NCBI GenBank assembly: GCA_947442095.1
Contig: CANEVG010000235.1
Span: 1-5,991, forward strand
Length of the DNA stretch: 5,991 nt
Direction: 5' to 3'
Source of the DNA: Sphingomonadaceae bacterium
Lineage (GTDB): Bacteria; Pseudomonadota; Alphaproteobacteria; Sphingomonadales; Sphingomonadaceae
In this document: one piece after another, positions 4,442 to 5,991 of the stretch
Layout: every line of letters begins with the position of its first letter
Position numbering within the stretch: position 1 is the stretch's first letter
The notes under the pieces: generated by a model
Seen by the model: only the letters and a program-made list of their open reading frames with translations
Databases searched by the model: none
Told to the model about the DNA's origin: nothing
Translations under genes and position numbers: made by a program

Positions 4442-5991
4442 TCAATGCCGGATAAGGTAGTCGAAGGCCGAAAGCGCGGCCTTAGAGCCCTCACCCATCG
4501 CGATCACGATCTGTTTGAACGGCACGGTGGTGACATCGCCCGCAGCAAACACGCCCGGCACGCTTGTCGCCAGATGCGGGTCGATCTCGATCTCACCGCG
4601 ATTGGTCATGGCGACTGCGCCTTTGAGCCACTCGGTGTTGGGAACCAGCCCGATCTGCACGAAGATGCCTTCGAGTTCCACGGTGTGCAGCGCATCGTCA
4701 GTGCGGTCGCGATAAACAAGGCCCGTGACCTTCTCGCCGTTCCCCAGCACTTCGGTGGTGAGCGCGTAGGTGATGGTCGTGACATTGGGCAGGCTGCGCA
4801 GCTTCTTCTGCAGCACCGCATCCGCGCGCAGTTCGCTGTCGAACTCGATCAGCGTGACATGCGCCACGATGCCCGCAAGATCGATTGCTGCCTCGACGCC
4901 CGAGTTTCCGCCGCCAATCACCGCGGTGCGCTTGCCCTTGTAGAGCGGGCCATCGCAATGCGGGCAATAGGCGACGCCCTTGTTGCGGTACTCTTCCTCG
5001 CCCGGCACGCCGATCTGCCGCCAGCGCGCGCCGGTCGAGAGGATAACCGTTCTCGCGCGCAGGCTTGCCCCGCTTTCCAGCTCGACCGTCGCTAGTCCGT
5101 CGCCGTTCGCCGCCTTCAGGCCAACCGCCTTCTGCAGGTTCATGACATCAACGTCATAGTCCTTAACGTGGTTCTCAAGCTGCGCGACAAGACGCGGGCC
5201 TTCGGTGTGCTGGACCGAGATGAAGTTTTCGATGCCCATGGTATCGAGCACCTGCCCGCCGAAGCGTTCGGTCACGACGCCGGTGCGGATGCCCTTGCGC
5301 GCGGCATAGATCGCCGCTGCCGCCCCTGCAGGTCCGCCGCCAACGATGAGCACATCGAAGGGATCCTTCGCCGCGATCTTCTCCGCCGCGCGGGCGACCG
5401 CGCCGCTGTCGAGCTTGGAAACGATCTGGGCGAGGTCCATGCGGCCTTGCCCGAATGGCTCGCCGTTGAGAAAAACCTGCGGCACGGCCATGATCTTGCG
5501 CCGCTCGACCTCGTCCTTGAACAGCGCGCCGTCGATGGCGACGTGCGTGACTTGAGGGTTGAGCGCGGCCATGATGTTGAGCGCTTGCACGACATCGGGG
5601 CAGTTCTGGCAGGTCAGCGAGAAGAACGTCTCGAAATGCAGCGGGCCGGAAAGGCCGGGCACGGTAGCAAGGAGTTCAGCCTCTTCCTTCGGCGGGTGGC
5701 CACCAACATGCAGCAGCGCTAGGATCAGCGAGGTGAATTCGTGCCCAAGTGGCAGACCTGCAAAGGTGACCCGCGGTACTTCGCCCACGGTGCCGATCGC
5801 AAAGCTCGGCGTGCGGGCACTGGTGCCGTCGAAGCGCGCCGAGACCTTGTCCGACTGCGCGGCAATTTCCTCGACGAGGCTACGCATGTCGGCAGCCTTG
5901 GCGCTGCTGTCGAGGCTGCCGACCAGTTCGATGGGATGGCGCAGATTGCCGAGATAGCCCTTGAGCTGGGCAGTGGTCGCGGGATCGAGCA
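4442..5991 (-). CDS. ahpF: Alkyl hydroperoxide reductase subunit F (NADH:peroxiredoxin reductase), start codon cut by one base
   Basis: AhpF is a cytoplasmic flavoprotein that takes electrons from NADH and reduces the peroxidase AhpC, which destroys H2O2 and organic peroxides. The frame is open to the right edge. The last two bases there are the TG of a start codon whose first base is at 5992, giving 516 residues against about 521 in E. coli. A shorter reading from the ATG at 5887 would lose 35 conserved N-terminal residues. The N-terminal double-thioredoxin-fold domain (about 1-195) carries Cys128-Gln-Asn-Cys131, which passes electrons to AhpC. The thioredoxin-reductase-like part has the FAD motif GGGPAG (218-223), the NAD-binding motif GGGNSG (360-365) containing no HRR-type NADPH signature, the redox pair CPHC (343-346) and the C-terminal GVFAAGDVTT for FAD. 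All catalytic residues are intact. ahpC probably lies immediately upstream, outside the window. No regulatory site for it is visible here. Confidence 0.96.
   Translation of the reverse strand, partial: LDPATTAQLKGYLGNLRHPIELVGSLDSSAKAADMRSLVEEIAAQSDKVSARFDGTSARTPSFAIGTVGEVPRVTFAGLPLGHEFTSLILALLHVGGHPPKEEAELLATVPGLSGPLHFETFFSLTCQNCPDVVQALNIMAALNPQVTHVAIDGALFKDEVERRKIMAVPQVFLNGEPFGQGRMDLAQIVSKLDSGAVARAAEKIAAKDPFDVLIVGGGPAGAAAAIYAARKGIRTGVVTERFGGQVLDTMGIENFISVQHTEGPRLVAQLENHVKDYDVDVMNLQKAVGLKAANGDGLATVELESGASLRARTVILSTGARWRQIGVPGEEEYRNKGVAYCPHCDGPLYKGKRTAVIGGGNSGVEAAIDLAGIVAHVTLIEFDSELRADAVLQKKLRSLPNVTTITYALTTEVLGNGEKVTGLVYRDRTDDALHTVELEGIFVQIGLVPNTEWLKGAVAMTNRGEIEIDPHLATSVPGVFAAGDVTTVPFKQIVIAMGEGSKAALSAFDYLIRH

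Noticed and set aside
4445..5095. 216-codon + strand open frame opposite ahpF, and a 184-codon one at 5168-5722
   Set aside because: Both mirror the codon structure of ahpF, are rich in Arg/His/Asp, and show no domain.

Overview
This GC-rich window looks like a chromosomal segment of an alphaproteobacterium, most likely a sphingomonad (Novosphingobium/Erythrobacter-like). That is inferred from the protein styles (an Agt-like glycosyltransferase behind a PlcP-like phosphoesterase, a short BamD, a c2-type cytochrome); no rRNA or other phylogenetic marker is present. Genes are tightly packed and nearly all strand assignments are clear.

Layout. On the + strand, the last 59 codons of a metallophosphoesterase (1-180) overlap by ATGA the start of a family-4 glycosyltransferase (177-1241). 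The pair resembles the PlcP-Agt module, which replaces phospholipids by glycolipids during phosphate limitation. Everything to the right is on the - strand and so reads right to left: ahpF (4442 to the right edge, missing only the first base of its start codon), a cysteine-free MarR-type regulator (3794-4258), a periplasmic c-type cytochrome (3297-3695) closed by a textbook intrinsic terminator (3233-3266), a wrecked FucP-type sugar transporter (2722-3137), an Rrf2 regulator with a four-cysteine Fe-S-type motif (2167-2619), and the outer-membrane assembly lipoprotein gene bamD (1263-2081), which converges on the glycosyltransferase gene with a 21-base gap.

How the parts fit. AhpF is the NADH-dependent reductase that recharges the peroxidase AhpC, whose gene probably lies just beyond the right edge. 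The MarR gene follows ahpF after 183 bases holding a perfect 12-base palindrome, so an autoregulatory or peroxide-linked role is possible but unproven. The cytochrome has its own Shine-Dalgarno and terminator and is probably a separate unit. bamD and the Rrf2 gene each lack a Shine-Dalgarno and each have a promoter-like -35/-10 pair whose -10 ends six bases before the ATG, which suggests leaderless mRNAs.

The most notable items are the transporter pseudogene, with three independent lesions that can be placed on the sequence, the shared leaderless geometry of bamD and rrf2, and the PlcP-Agt-like overlap. I found no clearly new multi-gene system, mobile element, CRISPR array, tRNA or rRNA here. 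No gene-free stretch exceeds 300 bases.
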